Positions 62,807 to 64,000 of a stretch of DNA of 64,000 nt are shown here, piece after piece. Source of the DNA: Streptomyces rubrogriseus (GTDB taxonomy: Bacteria; Actinomycetota; Actinomycetes; Streptomycetales; Streptomycetaceae); contig NZ_CP116256.1 of the NCBI RefSeq assembly GCF_027947575.1, positions 372,001 through 436,000 on the forward strand. Reading direction: 5' to 3'. The stretch's first letter is position 1, and the number at the start of each line of letters is the position of its first letter. Below the pieces are notes generated by a model. It searched no databases. It saw nothing but the letters and a program-made list of their open reading frames with translations, and had not been told where the DNA came from. The position numbers and the translations under genes were made by a program.

Positions 62807-62887
62807 TGCACTCCTCCGGTCGCAGGTTCTTCTGGCGCTCCCGTGTCGCACACTCGGTCGTACGGACGGGCGAGACCAGGGCAAAGT

Positions 62888-64000
62888 CTACCGGCGGTCC
62901 TCCTCCTCCCGTGTGGCCTCTCGCCGACGCGAGCGCGGAAGCACCCGCAGGGCGTCCCCCATGTCCGCGACTTCCAGGACCTTCATGCCGTCGGGGACCC
63001 GGCCCGGATCGGCCGGGACCAGGGCGTGCGTGAACCCCAGCCGATGCGCTTCGGAGAGCCTGCGCTGCACCCCCGTGACCCGTCTCACCTCTCCCGCGAG
63101 CCCGACTTCGCCGATCGCGACGAGGTTCTTGGGCAGCGGGGTGTCACTGGCCGCACTCGCCAGCGCCAGCGCGACGGCGAGGTCGGCGGCCGGCTCGGAG
63201 AGCTTCACCCCGCCGACCGTCGCGCTGTAGATGTCCCGCTTCCCCAGCGCACTGATGCGCCCGCGCTGCTCCAGCACGGCGAGCATCATCGACACCCGCG
63301 AGGTCTCGAGCCCCGAGGTCGTACGCCGCGGCGACGGGATCTGCGAGTCCACGGTCAGCGCCTGCACCTCGGCGACCAGCGGTCGGCGCCCTTCCAGGGT
63401 GACGGTCAGACAGGTCCCGGGCACCGGCTCGGCCCGCCGGGTGAGAAACAGTCCACTGGGATCGGCGAGCCCCGTGATTCCCTCGTCATGCAGCTCGAAG
63501 CACCCGACCTCATCGGTCGTCCCGTACCGGTTCTTCACCCCCCGCACCAGCCTCAGCCGCGCATGCCGGTCGCCCTCGAAATGCAGCACGACGTCCACGA
63601 GGTGCTCCAGCAGCCGCGGGCCCGCGATGGCCCCGTCCTTGGTGACGTGGCCCACCAGCAGCGTGGACATGCCGCGTTCCTTGGAGGCCCGGATCAGCGC
63701 CCCCGCGACCTCCCGCACCTGCGCCATGCCGCCCGGGGCGCCGTCGATCTCGGGCGAGGCGACGGTCTGCACGGAGTCCAGGATCAGCAACGACGGCTTG
63801 ACGGCGTCGAGGTGCCCCAGCACCGCCGCGAGGTCGGTCTCGGCGGCGAGATACAGATGGTCGTCGATGGCGTGGATCCGGTCGGCCCGCAGCCGCACCT
63901 GGCTGGCCGACTCCTCACCGGTGACGTACAACGTCCGGTGCTCGTCGCTCGCCGACTTGGCCGCGACGTCCAGCAGCAGCGTGGACTTCCCGACCCCCGG
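62888..64000 (-). CDS. radA: DNA repair protein RadA, N-terminus outside the window
   Basis: RecA-like branch-migration helicase of recombinational repair, cut by the right edge; 370 residues are visible. The frame is open from the window end at Walker A PGVGKSTLLLDVAAK. Walker B is VKPSLLILDSVQT. The RadA-specific KNRYG motif is in GVKNRYGTTDEVGCFEL. A C-terminal Lon-protease-like domain follows (GVKLSEPAADLAVALALASA, NLVAIGEVGLAGEVRRV). The missing N-terminal ~95 residues should hold the C4 zinc finger. It lies upstream of disA on the same strand, probably as one transcript. Confidence 0.95.
   Translation of the reverse strand, partial: PGVGKSTLLLDVAAKSASDEHRTLYVTGEESASQVRLRADRIHAIDDHLYLAAETDLAAVLGHLDAVKPSLLILDSVQTVASPEIDGAPGGMAQVREVAGALIRASKERGMSTLLVGHVTKDGAIAGPRLLEHLVDVVLHFEGDRHARLRLVRGVKNRYGTTDEVGCFELHDEGITGLADPSGLFLTRRAEPVPGTCLTVTLEGRRPLVAEVQALTVDSQIPSPRRTTSGLETSRVSMMLAVLEQRGRISALGKRDIYSATVGGVKLSEPAADLAVALALASAASDTPLPKNLVAIGEVGLAGEVRRVTGVQRRLSEAHRLGFTHALVPADPGRVPDGMKVLEVADMGDALRVLPRSRRREATREEEDRR

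Overview
The window is high-GC actinobacterial DNA, almost certainly from the core chromosome of a Streptomyces species. The evidence is third-position GC bias, many GTG starts, many apparently leaderless genes, and recognisable Streptomyces loci: sigE-cseA-cseB-cseC, lsr2, clpC behind a ClgR-type box, a WhiJ/AbaA-type regulatory triad and an isolated nuoD. I see no rRNA, tRNA, CRISPR array, insertion sequence or prophage.

Layout, left to right. (1) 1-10.3 kb: cut DedA protein, ThrE-like exporter, ppa, dacB, a DUF2342 zincin-like protein, tilS, hpt, ftsH. (2) 10.3-14.2 kb: folate genes folE (+) and folP, an NTF2-like gene, folB, folK and a DUF3180 gene (-). (3) 14.2-23.7 kb: an MprF-like lysyl-lipid synthase with a candidate ECF promoter, an esterase, a coiled-coil membrane protein, two bacterial PH-domain proteins, nuoD2, and a convergent MidA-type methyltransferase carrying a frameshift. 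(4) 23.8-29.3 kb: a NarL-type two-component system, a tmrB-like gene that has lost its P-loop, an ArsR-type regulator and a PLP lyase. (5) 29.5-35.3 kb: a translationally coupled cofactor operon, DUF2520-panC-nadB-nadC-coaX. (6) 35.3-42.7 kb: small proteins, a BlaI-type regulator, argA, lsr2, a frameshifted primase-polymerase-like gene, clpC, and a secreted acid phosphatase. (7) 42.8-48 kb: two tandem NACHT NTPases of NLR-like architecture. (8) 48.4-55.7 kb: a secreted M23 peptidase, a TetR/MFS efflux pair, an ATPase/XRE/DUF397 triad, GNAT, a LysE/Lrp pair and a phosphotransferase-fold protein. (9) 55.8-64 kb: cseC, cseB, cseA, sigE (cell-envelope stress), mutY, a secreted protein, disA (c-di-AMP synthase) and radA, cut by the right edge.

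Several genes converge on the envelope: sigE/cse, the MprF-like enzyme, dacB, the M23 peptidase and disA. Others supply folate, NAD and CoA. The observations I rate highest are these. A ~355-bp intergenic element occurs twice, at 14214-14565 and 35286-35640. The copies are nearly identical except for a 23-nt core, and both lie in the same orientation just downstream of a gene. The NACHT pair is a candidate immune or signalling system with unknown effector. nuoD2 is paired with a MidA-like methyltransferase, the family known to methylate the NuoD homologue of mitochondrial complex I. Three genes are broken by indels; two of these look like single-base losses in G/C runs and may be sequence errors.
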